Source: Pseudonocardiales bacterium
Lineage (GTDB): Bacteria; Actinomycetota; Actinomycetes; Mycobacteriales; Pseudonocardiaceae
Assembly: GCA_025465385.1 (NCBI GenBank)
Contig: JAODNG010000308.1
Span: forward strand, 1-6,118
Length of the DNA stretch: 6,118 nucleotides
Direction of reading: 5' to 3'
The notes under the pieces are model-generated. The model was not told the origin of the DNA and did not search any database. It saw nothing but the letters and a program-made list of their open reading frames with translations. The translations under genes and the position numbers were made by a program. Below are positions 1-5,082 of the stretch, piece by piece; the first letter of the stretch is position 1, and every line of letters begins with the position of its first letter.

Positions 1-183
1 GACGTTCCTGAACGATTGGTTGCACTTCGCCGACGTCACCAGCCGACCGCCCTGACGGCCACTCCCGATGACGACCGCTGGGCCCGCGAAGGTGGCCGCC
101 AGGTGTCGGACCGTGGTCGAATCCCCGCTGACATAGCGAAGGCGTTCGAGGAGGCACACCCTGGACTGGCGGCCGTGGGGTGA
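1..183 (+). CDS. Lsr2-family DNA-binding protein, C-terminal part (5' end outside window)
   Basis: Reading frame 1 is open from the first base to a TGA at 181-183 and encodes the last 60 residues of a protein. Residues 26-53 match the C-terminal DNA-binding domain of Lsr2: a W-A-R helix start, then V-S-D-R-G-R-I-P, then an A-F-E-E-A-H helix. In Lsr2, an actinobacterial nucleoid-bridging xenogeneic silencer, the R-G-R triplet inserts into the minor groove of AT-rich DNA; it is intact here (R38-G39-R40). The N-terminal dimerisation domain is not in the window. The first 12 codons of frame 1 have poor third-position bias and do not resemble Lsr2, while frame 2 over bases 2-52 (T-F-L-N-D-W-L-H-F-A-D-V-T-S-R) is strongly biased, so a frameshift near base 50 is possible. 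It could be a paralogue of the main Lsr2 or a phage or plasmid homologue. The family call for the C-terminus is good; integrity of the gene is uncertain. Confidence 0.72.
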   Translation, partial: DVPERLVALRRRHQPTALTATPDDDRWAREGGRQVSDRGRIPADIAKAFEEAHPGLAAVG

Positions 184-185
184 CG

Positions 186-368
186 GTCGGGCGCGGCACG
201 GCGCGCCTGATCGGCGTTGTATTTCCGCGAGGGGTAGGGATTGGCGGATTTCACCGCCCGTGCGCAGCGCCGAACCGATCGGTGCGCGATGCCGTAGTTC
301 TCGCGCGCGATGGTGCCGTCGACCAGGGTCTCGTTGGTGCGGCGGGTGAGCTTGCTCAGGCAGAATGC
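186..368 (-). pseudogene. Unidentified coding fragment, minus strand, truncated at both ends
   Basis: The minus strand is open here. From 365 down to 282, 28 consecutive codons all end in G or C, giving a natural-looking peptide that includes L-T-R-R-T-N-E-T-L-V-D-G-T-I-A-R-E-N-Y-G, followed by a basic stretch with A-N-P-Y-P-S-R-K-Y-N. Bias weakens past position 282, and below 184 the frame is antisense to the Lsr2 end. To the right the signal stops at the psuG 5' end (codons above 368 include ata, aga and tca). No start codon or ribosome binding site is apparent. I read it as the internal remnant of a gene cut off at both sides, possibly by rearrangement. I do not recognise the family. The alternative is that it is a high-GC shadow and the stretch is simply intergenic. 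Confidence 0.3.
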
Positions 369-372
369 CTGC

Positions 373-1308
373 GTGGATCTTATAGGCGTCCGTGACGACA
401 TCCGCGCGGCGCTTGCCGATGGCAGTCCGGTCGTAGCCCTAGAGTCGAGCGTGATCGCCCACGGATTGCCGTCTCCGGTAAACGTTCGAGTAGCTCATTC
501 ACTCGAGGATGCCGTGCGGGTTGCCGGAGCGATCCCAGCCACCATTGGGGTGATTGCGGGACGGGTGCAGGTGGGCTTGGAGCCTGAGGAGATTGAGCGC
601 CTCGGCGGGGCAGGTGAGATCTTGAAATGCGCAGCCGGAGACCTTGGATGGGCGATCGCCCAAGGCGCGGATGGTGCGACGACGGTCTCGGCGACGGTGT
701 TCGCTGCGGCCTCCGTGGGGATCGACGTGGTCGCTACCGGCGGTATTGGTGGGGTCCACCGCGGGGATACGGGTGACGTCTCGGCGGATCTGCTCAGCCT
801 CGCTCGCCATCCGGTCGCCGTAGTCGCGGCGGGCGCGAAGAGCATCCTGGACCTTCCAAGAACGGTGGAGGCGCTGGAGACGTTGGGCGTCCCGGTGGTG
901 GGGCTCGGCACGCGGGACTTCCCCGCCTTCTACGCCCGTAGCAGCGGGCTCGTACTGGACAAGCACACGGAGCGGGCAGAGGATATCGCCCGGTTCTGTC
1001 TCATTCGCTGGCGTCGGCTCAGACAGTCGGGCGGCGTCCTCGTCGCCTGTCCCTGCCCTGAACAGCACGCACTTGAGCCCTCCGAGGTCGAGCAGGCAAC
1101 GGCGCGGGCGCTTCGCGACGCGGCGGCGCAAGATGTGAATGGAAAACGTCTCACTCCTTGGCTCCTGGCGGCGGTGACCGAGAGCCTCGGAGCGCGAACC
1201 CTCGCCGCTAACCACGCGCTGCTCCTGAATAATGCGCGGGTCGCTGCGAGCATTGCCACCACGCTGTGCGAGCTCAGCGCCGCCTCGACGTTCCCAAAGG
1301 GTCATTGA
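373..1308 (+). CDS. psuG: Pseudouridine-5'-phosphate glycosidase PsuG
   Basis: Cytosolic enzyme that cleaves the C-C glycosidic bond of pseudouridine 5'-phosphate to uracil and ribose 5-phosphate (reversible) in pseudouridine salvage. From GTG 373 the product is 311 residues, about the size of E. coli PsuG (312). Family landmarks are present in order: V-V-A-L-E-S-S-V-I-A-H-G-L-P with the catalytic Glu (residue 24), I-L-K (Lys 85), G-A-T-T-V-S-A-T, T-G-G-I-G-G-V-H-R-G, V-S-A-D (metal-ligand Asp about 139), A-G-A-K-S-I-L-D with the Schiff-base Lys (156), and the C-terminal N-G-K-x-L-T-P-W-L-L and L-N-N-A-R segments. The active site looks intact. An in-frame ATG at 310 would add 21 residues unlike the family, and that stretch overlaps the minus-strand fragment, so I prefer GTG 373, although no good Shine-Dalgarno precedes either. 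The usual PfkB-type pseudouridine kinase gene is not adjacent. Function is confident; the start is moderately uncertain. Confidence 0.93.
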   Translation: MDLIGVRDDIRAALADGSPVVALESSVIAHGLPSPVNVRVAHSLEDAVRVAGAIPATIGVIAGRVQVGLEPEEIERLGGAGEILKCAAGDLGWAIAQGADGATTVSATVFAAASVGIDVVATGGIGGVHRGDTGDVSADLLSLARHPVAVVAAGAKSILDLPRTVEALETLGVPVVGLGTRDFPAFYARSSGLVLDKHTERAEDIARFCLIRWRRLRQSGGVLVACPCPEQHALEPSEVEQATARALRDAAAQDVNGKRLTPWLLAAVTESLGARTLAANHALLLNNARVAASIATTLCELSAASTFPKGH

Positions 1309-2060
1309 TCGAGCGCGGTGGAGTGGCCGACCGCTGCGCAGGTCCAGTGACACTCATCTGCCGATGAGCGGGCGTTAGATTGCACGCGTGAGTTTGCGTA
1401 GTTGCGTGGTCATCCAGGCAGGACACGGCTGCGGTGCCGTCATTCGAGGCAGACCGACTTCCCAGCCAGCGATGGCCGTAGCTCAAGTTATGCAGATCTT
1501 CAGAGGCGTGACCGGTAGGGGTTCAACCATCGGGACGGTGATGGGCTCAAAAATGGTATGTGCCGGTGGGATGATGACGCGGTGCGGCCACCCAACGTTT
1601 TAGTCCACGGGACGACGCCGCCGGCCGCATCGAGCCGTGGCTCTACCTCCTCGCCCCCGTGCCGCTAGTCGCCAGCGCACACCGCTGTTTCGACCGGCTG
1701 GGATCAAGGCCCGCGATCAACGTGTGCCGTTTACCTGTCTGCGCGGCTCGCTCGGCGCAAGGTGGCCTATGCCGGGTGGAGATTCGCAACGTTGTCAGTC
1801 AGGGTTGCCCGATTGCAGCGTGGGTGGTGGGCATCGGACATCCCCGGACACGGTCGGGGCGGGGGAAGGTATCGCGGTGGATCGGGTTCTGGGTCAGAGT
1901 CTTTGGGAGGCGGCGTGGGACCGGCTTGAGATGCTCGATGAGCTGGTGACCAACGCCGACAACTCAGTGTGTGCCCAGCGCAGGGCCGGGCGTGACGTTG
2001 GGCGTGTGAGCTGCCGGTCGCAGTGTCACGGGCGGATCTCAGCTTCACCGAGCTAGAGGG
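1309..2060. other. Long region without a convincing gene; possible gene remnants
   Basis: About 750 bases separate psuG from the GH3 gene. Short open frames exist on both strands, but none has a ribosome binding site, full-length codon bias and a recognisable product together. Two pieces look more protein-like. Frame 3 from 1578 to about 1710 contains D-D-A-A-G-R-I-E-P-W-L-Y-L-L-A-P-V-P, with 18 or so consecutive G/C-ending codons from 1611. A frame ending with TAG at 2054-2056 contains L-W-E-A-A-W-D-R-L-E-M-L-D-E-L-V-T around 1890-1950. They are in different frames (mod 3 = 0 and 2). I recognise neither. The simplest reading is decayed coding DNA plus the GH3 promoter region. The psuK kinase that often accompanies psuG is not here in any frame that I can see. 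Confidence 0.5.
1353..1368. terminator. Small stem-loop downstream of psuG, possible terminator
   Basis: CTCATC-TGCC-GATGAG forms a perfect 6-bp stem with a 4-base loop, 44 bases after the psuG stop. No T-run follows on either strand, so it is at best a weak or non-canonical terminator. It may be chance. Confidence 0.25.
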
Positions 2061-3245
2061 GTGCTTCGACAGCTGCGGATCGGCGGCGCGGTGGCGGCCT
2101 GCGCGGTCGCGATCGCCTGTGCCGCCATCCCACCGGATGTCGCACGGCCGGGACCCGCACCAGCGTCCGCGCGGCAGCCACCGTCTCCGGCGCCGGTGTC
2201 GTGCGTGCAGGCCACCTTGGAGGCCATGACCCCTCGCGGGCGAGTGGGCCAGTTATTTTTGCTGGGAGTACCGGCGAGCGGAGTTGATCGGCTCGCGTCG
2301 GCGATTGAGCGTTTGGCTCCTGGCGGGGTGTTTTTGACCGGTCGCAGCACCGCGGGGGTGGCTGCCACGGCTGCGGCCACGGCCAGCGTGCAGCGACTTG
2401 GGGCCAGCGCCAGCGGCGGAGTCGGGATGTTCGTGGCCACCGACCAGGAGGGCGGTCAGGTACAGATCCTGTCCGGGCCTGGCTTCTCTCCGATCCCCAG
2501 TGCGAGGGTTCAAGGCAGCTGGGAGCCTGCGGTGTTGCAGGCCGCCGCCACCCGCTGGGGCCAGGAGCTACGGGCCGCCGGCGTCAATGTCGACCTCGCC
2601 CCCGTGGCCGACGTGCTCTCGCCCGCGCTGGGCAACGCCAACGCGGCGATCGGCCGTTACGACCGGGCGTTTGGCACCGACCCACAGGTAGTCTCCGACC
2701 ACGTCTTGGCCTTCAGCCGTGGCATGCGTGATGCTGGCGTGGTCAGCACCGTGAAACACTTCCCCGGCCTGGGCGGGGTGCGGGACAACACCGACTTCTC
2801 AGCCGGCGTGATAGACCAGCAAACCACCGCGACCGATCCCACGCTGCTGCCATTCACCAGTGCGTCGAACGCAGAAACCCCCTGGCTGATGGTGTCCTCA
2901 GCGGTCTACGCCAAAATCGACCCAGACCGTGCGGCCACCTTCTCTGCGGCAATCATCACCACCTTGCTCCAGGAGAAGATCGGTTACCGAGGACTGATTG
3001 TGTCCGACGACTTGGGCCGGGCCGAACAGGTCGCCGCCCTGGCACCCGGACAACGCGCGGTGCGGTTTCTCGCCGCCGGGGGAGACATCGTGGTGACCGC
3101 CGACCCGGCCACCCTGGAACCGATGATCGACAAGGTGCTGTCCGCCGCAACCAGAAACCCTCAATTCGCGGTGCGCATCACCGATGCCCAACGACGCATC
3201 CTGGAGGCCAAAGCCCATCTCGGCCTCCTGCGATGCGCTTCCTGA
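2061..3245 (+). CDS. Exported GH3 family beta-N-acetylhexosaminidase-like protein (NagZ-like), putative lipoprotein
   Basis: 394-residue glycoside hydrolase family 3 protein, probably acting on N-acetylglucosamine-containing glycans such as cell-wall turnover products outside the membrane. The N-terminus has R3 and R6 and a hydrophobic run to about residue 22, with Cys14 (V-A-A-C) and Cys20 (A-I-A-C) as possible lipid-attachment sites; neither is an ideal lipobox. A Pro/Ala-rich linker (23-46) follows. The GH3 barrel runs from about 50 to 390: T-D-Q-E-G-G (127-132), V-D-L-A-P-V-A-D-V (177-185), R-A-F-G-T-D-P (202-208), K-H-F-P-G (232-236), V-S-D-D-L with predicted nucleophile Asp316. The K-H-F-P-G-H-G...D-(S/T)-H loop of classical NagZ, which carries the acid/base His, reads K-H-F-P-G-L-G...N-T-D here. 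Mycobacterial LpqI keeps that His as far as I recall, so I do not call this lpqI. GTG 2061 is the only start that keeps the full signal; G-A-G-G-G-G abuts it too closely for a good ribosome site. Confidence 0.88.
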   Translation: MLRQLRIGGAVAACAVAIACAAIPPDVARPGPAPASARQPPSPAPVSCVQATLEAMTPRGRVGQLFLLGVPASGVDRLASAIERLAPGGVFLTGRSTAGVAATAAATASVQRLGASASGGVGMFVATDQEGGQVQILSGPGFSPIPSARVQGSWEPAVLQAAATRWGQELRAAGVNVDLAPVADVLSPALGNANAAIGRYDRAFGTDPQVVSDHVLAFSRGMRDAGVVSTVKHFPGLGGVRDNTDFSAGVIDQQTTATDPTLLPFTSASNAETPWLMVSSAVYAKIDPDRAATFSAAIITTLLQEKIGYRGLIVSDDLGRAEQVAALAPGQRAVRFLAAGGDIVVTADPATLEPMIDKVLSAATRNPQFAVRITDAQRRILEAKAHLGLLRCAS

Positions 3246-3310
3246 TTGCGAGCTGCTGAGAGACTCACCGTCGTAGTTGGCGATCCTGTCGACACCCAAT
3301 ACCCGGTTGA

Positions 3311-3680
3311 GGTGACCACATTGAGCCTCTATCCTCCGCTGTCGGCGACGTGGCGGCCGTCCTGCGCATGATTGGTGTCGATGCCGAACTGGGGCGACGC
3401 GCCAAGCCAGCTCCCACCGCCGTCGCGGCGGCTGCAGCGCTTGACTGTGAGCAGGGCGCGATCGCGGACAGTCTGGTCTTCGACACCGCCGGCAAGCCGC
3501 TGTTGGCCCTCGCCAGCGGAGCGCACCGGGTTGACACCAAGAAGCTGGCTCAGCGGCTCGGAACGGCCAAGATCCGCCGGCCTCCCCTGACTCTGTCCTC
3601 CAGTACACCAATAGTGTGCGGGCAGCGTCGCCCCGGTCGACACCCCCGACCAGTCCTGTCCCGCAGCCGGATCGCTACCC
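3311..3680 (+). pseudogene. YbaK/EbsC-family aminoacyl-tRNA deacylase, frameshifted remnant
   Basis: YbaK/EbsC proteins (about 160 residues) hydrolyse mischarged aminoacyl-tRNAs in the cytosol. Frame 2 from 3341 to about 3585 reads like the first half of this family: V-A-A-V-L-R-M-I-G-V-D-A-E, then A-A-A-A-A-L-D-C-E-Q-G-A-I-A-D-S-L-V-F, then L-A-S-G-A-H-R-V-D-T-K-K-L-A-Q-R-L-G. The match continues in frame 1 at 3577-3618 (S-P-D-S-V-L-Q-Y-T, expected before the glycine loop) and in frame 3 at 3621-3641 (G-S-V-A-P-V, expected G-G-V-A-P-V-G-H). Each hop is what a one-base deletion would give. The remainder (R-Y-P near 3673) is barely recognisable, and the expected C-terminal P-T-T-P region is missing. 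The position held by the catalytic Lys in YbaK (I-x-K-S-L) is Asp. No in-frame ATG or good ribosome site exists. An intact product is very unlikely; sequencing error is an alternative for one shift, not for all the damage. Confidence 0.75.
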
Positions 3681-3783
3681 GAAACCTACCTCGGCGTCCC
3701 AAGATCTTCCTCATCTCTTAAATGCGCACCAGTCGTGATCAATGTCGCTCACTCTCAGTCGACTGGGGATGCCGTGGTTATCG

Positions 3784-4383
3784 TCAGTCTTCCTTTTCTG
3801 GCTTGTCTTTGTCGAGTCTGTCTCGTAGCTGTTGTAGGGCTCGCGTTCGGGTAGGCCCGATTGCGCCGGGCGGGATTCCGGCGGCGCTAGCGATCTCGGC
3901 ATAGGGGCGGGCATTGTCGGCGAATAGCGCGCGCAGTAAGGTGCGTTGACGGGGTGACAGCTCGTCGACGTGTTTCCATAGCCTGCGTGTGCTGTCGGTC
4001 TCGATGGTGATCTGTTCGGGTCCAGCTGAGGGGTCGGCGACAGCCTCTAGATCCGTTTCAAAGAGGTGCGGGGTGGGTGCGATATGGCGCAGGATGCGTA
4101 GGCATTCACGGCGGGCGGTGGTCGCGAGCCACCCGCCCAGCCGCGCTGGATGCCGCACCCGGTGGGCGTTTTCGGCCAGCCGTAGCCAGGTTGTCTGCAC
4201 TGCATCGAGTGTGTCGGCGTCTTGCATCCGAAATGATCGCACCGTCGTGGACACGAGCGTGCCGTACCGGCGAAGGATTTCTTCCCAGGCGGTCGAATCT
4301 CCGTCGCCGATACGTGGTAACAGGTCAGCGATGTTGCTCGTGGCATCGGCGGAGGCAGCACTGATGGTGGTGCCAGTTGCCAT
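3784..4383 (-). CDS. Sigma-70 family RNA polymerase sigma factor (ECF type)
   Basis: 199-residue alternative sigma factor, predicted to bind core RNA polymerase and direct it to a specific promoter set. Region 2 spans about residues 20-100: D-L-L-P-R-I-G-D-G-D-S-T-A-W-E-E-I-L-R-R-Y, then D-A-D-T-L-D-A-V-Q-T-T-W-L-R-L (core binding), then G-G-W-L-A-T-T-A-R-R-E-C-L-R-I-L-R (-10 recognition). An acidic linker (about 108-130) joins region 4 (132-190), with L-S-P-R-Q-R-T-L-L and the helix-turn-helix Y-A-E-I-A-S-A-A-G-I-P-P-G-A-I-G-P. The tail is charged (D-K-D-K-P-E-K-E-D). I chose ATG 4383 because AAGGAA lies 10 bases upstream; the frame is open to a GTG at 4443, but those 20 residues look unlike the family. 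No anti-sigma gene with a zinc-binding H-x3-C-x2-C motif is visible beside it. The gene converges on the YbaK remnant. Exact ECF subgroup and target promoters cannot be told from here. Confidence 0.92.
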   Translation of the reverse strand: MATGTTISAASADATSNIADLLPRIGDGDSTAWEEILRRYGTLVSTTVRSFRMQDADTLDAVQTTWLRLAENAHRVRHPARLGGWLATTARRECLRILRHIAPTPHLFETDLEAVADPSAGPEQITIETDSTRRLWKHVDELSPRQRTLLRALFADNARPYAEIASAAGIPPGAIGPTRTRALQQLRDRLDKDKPEKED

Positions 4384-4449
4384 TGGTCTCGCGTTCCTTC
4401 GATGAGCTGGGGGGACTGAGTTCGTGCTGAGGCCAGCGCTCACCGCGAG

Positions 4450-4482
4450 TCGGGCTGCGGATGATCCTCGGGCCGCAGCCGA
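4450..4482. repeat. Imperfect inverted repeat upstream of the sigma factor gene
   Basis: GGCTGCGG (4453-4460) pairs with CCGCAGCC (4473-4480) around a 12-base loop. After a bulged G at 4452, two more pairs follow (4450-4451 with 4481-4482). It lies about 70 bases before the sigma factor ATG on the minus strand, so it could fold in that gene's 5' leader or act as a binding site. Function unknown. Confidence 0.4.
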
Positions 4483-4590
4483 GCTGGATGGTCCGACTAG
4501 CGGGGGTAGGCGTCAGACATGGCGGCCCTAACTGCCTAGGCCCCGTGGTCGGTCTCATCGGCGGCAGCGGTGAATTCGTTGGTCACAGCG

Positions 4591-4603
4591 GTGACGACGT
4601 CAC
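4591..4603. promoter_or_regulatory. Perfect dyad GTGACG-A-CGTCAC, possible operator
   Basis: A 6-1-6 perfect inverted repeat, with a further GTCAC at 4582-4586. It resembles the dyads bound by dimeric regulators, and lies about 210 bases upstream of the sigma factor start. No cognate regulator is identifiable. It could be chance. Confidence 0.25.
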
Positions 4604-4680
4604 GTCAGAAGGGCGCAGTCCTGGGCAAGTCCCTTAAGCGGGACAGCGTCCGGGCTGGCTAGCGTTGTTCTTCGGCCTGG

Positions 4681-4712
4681 TGATCCGCGCTGATCGGACT
4701 CAGCGCGGATCA
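4681..4712. terminator. Strong perfect hairpin, possible T-less terminator of the small membrane protein gene
   Basis: TGATCCGCGCTGA (4681-4693) and TCAGCGCGGATCA (4700-4712) are exact reverse complements around the 6-base loop TCGGAC. A G-T and a G-C pair can extend the stem to 15. It lies about 80 bases past the stop of the minus-strand gene at 4790. No T-run follows on either strand, so it would be a non-canonical terminator, an RNA-stabilising element, or a structural part of an unannotated RNA. The inverted repeat is certain; its role is inferred. Confidence 0.5.
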
Positions 4713-4722
4713 TCCCGGTGTA

Positions 4723-4766
4723 CGCGTCGGGCTGGTCGCTGTGATTCGTTCTGCCAGCCCGGCGCG
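4723..4766. terminator. Second hairpin next to the first, possible terminator or RNA structure
   Basis: CGCGTCGGGCTGG (4723-4735) pairs with CCAGCCCGGCGCG (4754-4766), 13 pairs with one T-G wobble, around an 18-base loop. It begins 24 bases beyond the stop of the minus-strand membrane protein gene, a natural place for a terminator, but there is no T-run. It stands 10 bases from the hairpin at 4681-4712, so the two form a tandem. Confidence 0.45.
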
Positions 4767-4789
4767 GCTCGACAACGCCGCCACACCCG

Positions 4790-5032
4790 TTACCTGCCAA
4801 CGGCAGCGTGTGAGGCTCCAGTGGGATGTCCCTGGTAGATCCGGCGAGGATGATCGCTTCTCGCCCGGGTCTTGTCTTGCTCCGCCAGGGCCTCCTCTAG
4901 CTCGTGAAGTTCTCGTACCAGTTGCGCGACCCGCCGATACTGGCGGTCGACGGCTTGCGTGTGCAGGCCTAATCCGATCAACACACCGAGGGCAAACAAC
5001 AGAGCCGCCAGCAGGAACATGATGTTGGTCAT
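4790..5032 (-). CDS. Small single-pass membrane protein with C-terminal coiled coil
   Basis: 80-residue protein of unknown function. Residues 4-23 form one hydrophobic membrane segment (I-M-F-L-L-A-A-L-L-F-A-L-G-V-L-I-G-L-G-L). A charged helix with coiled-coil character follows at about 29-52 (V-A-Q-L-V-R-E-L-H-E-L-E-E-A-L-A), then a basic, probably disordered tail. Arg residues just after the membrane segment suggest that the C-terminal part is cytoplasmic. Start: ATG 5032 has AGGAGG exactly 8 bases upstream (5041-5046), one of the best ribosome sites in the window; a GTG at 5041 would overlap that site and is unlikely. A promoter-like pair lies just upstream. The gene is followed by two tandem hairpins. 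It is on the same strand as the sigma factor gene but 400 bases away, and it lacks zinc anti-sigma motifs, so a link to the sigma factor is only a possibility. Confidence 0.75.
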   Translation of the reverse strand: MTNIMFLLAALLFALGVLIGLGLHTQAVDRQYRRVAQLVRELHELEEALAEQDKTRARSDHPRRIYQGHPTGASHAAVGR

Positions 5033-5040
5033 CTTCACCA

Positions 5041-5052
5041 CCTCCTGGGAGG
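5041..5052 (-). promoter_or_regulatory. Ribosome binding site inside a self-complementary segment
   Basis: On the minus strand CCTCCCAGGAGG reads into the start of the small membrane protein gene. Its AGGAGG is the Shine-Dalgarno, and the preceding CCTC can pair with GAGG across a 4-base loop. The start of translation could therefore be partly masked in the mRNA. The stem is short, so the effect may be small. Confidence 0.45.
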
Positions 5053-5054
5053 AC

Positions 5055-5082
5055 TGTATACGTATACGTTAAAGTTAGACAA
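5055..5082 (-). promoter_or_regulatory. Predicted sigma-70 type promoter of the small membrane protein gene
   Basis: On the minus strand TTGTCT (5082-5077) and TATACA (5060-5055) sit 16 bases apart, fair matches to the -35 and -10 of the housekeeping sigma factor. Transcription would start near 5048, giving a leader of only about 16 bases that just includes the Shine-Dalgarno. The -10 overlaps the palindrome at 5056-5067. Prediction from sequence only. Confidence 0.45.
5056..5067. promoter_or_regulatory. 12-bp palindrome GTATACGTATAC, possible operator
   Basis: GTATACGTATAC is its own reverse complement and is also a tandem duplicate of GTATAC. It covers the downstream half of the predicted promoter spacer and most of the -10, where a repressor dimer would block the small membrane protein gene. 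No regulator can be assigned, although an RHH protein is encoded nearby at 5435. Confidence 0.4.

Larger units (their letters stand above)
4384..4789. other. Intergenic region rich in stem-loops; no gene seen
   Basis: About 400 bases between the sigma factor start and the end of the small membrane protein gene, both on the minus strand. Open frames on both strands lack starts, ribosome sites and recognisable products. It holds an imperfect hairpin at 4450-4482 (8 bp, a bulged G, then 2 bp), a dyad GTGACG-A-CGTCAC at 4591-4603, a small 5-bp hairpin at 4629-4644, and two strong hairpins at 4681-4712 and 4723-4766. It must also carry the sigma factor promoter unless that gene is read through from upstream; I could not pick a clear -35/-10 pair. 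Confidence 0.6.

Noticed and set aside
499..1353. Long minus-strand open frame antisense to psuG (284 residues)
   Set aside because: psuG on the plus strand is unambiguous; this frame is an Arg-rich shadow of a high-GC gene.
1471..1545. tRNA-like pieces: TAGCTCAA followed about 50 bases later by GGGGTTCAACC
   Set aside because: The sequences resemble D-arm and T-arm boxes, but the T-stem does not pair (AGGGG with ATCGG) and no 7-bp acceptor stem exists, so this is not a tRNA.
1388..1603. 71-residue plus-strand frame starting at GTG
   Set aside because: No ribosome binding site, weak codon bias, an odd Met-rich composition and no recognisable family.
2898..3611. Minus-strand frame of 237 residues across the end of the GH3 gene and the YbaK remnant
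   Set aside because: It is antisense to two recognisable plus-strand coding regions and has a low-complexity Arg/Gly/Ser composition with no ribosome site.
3756..3765. 10-bp palindrome CAGTCGACTG between the YbaK remnant and the sigma factor stop
   Set aside because: It has no loop and no T-run, so it cannot act as a terminator hairpin, and a 10-bp palindrome can arise by chance.
4325..4558. Minus-strand frame upstream of and overlapping the sigma factor start
   Set aside because: It overlaps the well-supported sigma factor gene in another frame, has a Pro/Arg/His-rich composition and lacks a ribosome site; the region is better read as a leader.
4591..4603. CRP-type binding site
   Set aside because: The half sites GTGA and TCAC are 5 bases apart instead of the 6 required, so I list it only as an unassigned dyad.
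4600..4800. 66-residue minus-strand frame overlapping the stop of the small membrane protein gene
   Set aside because: It starts with TTG, lacks a ribosome site and is made of the two hairpins; no protein-like segments.
4741..5022. 93-residue plus-strand frame antisense to the small membrane protein
   Set aside because: The minus-strand gene has an excellent ribosome site, promoter and membrane segment, and this frame has none of these.
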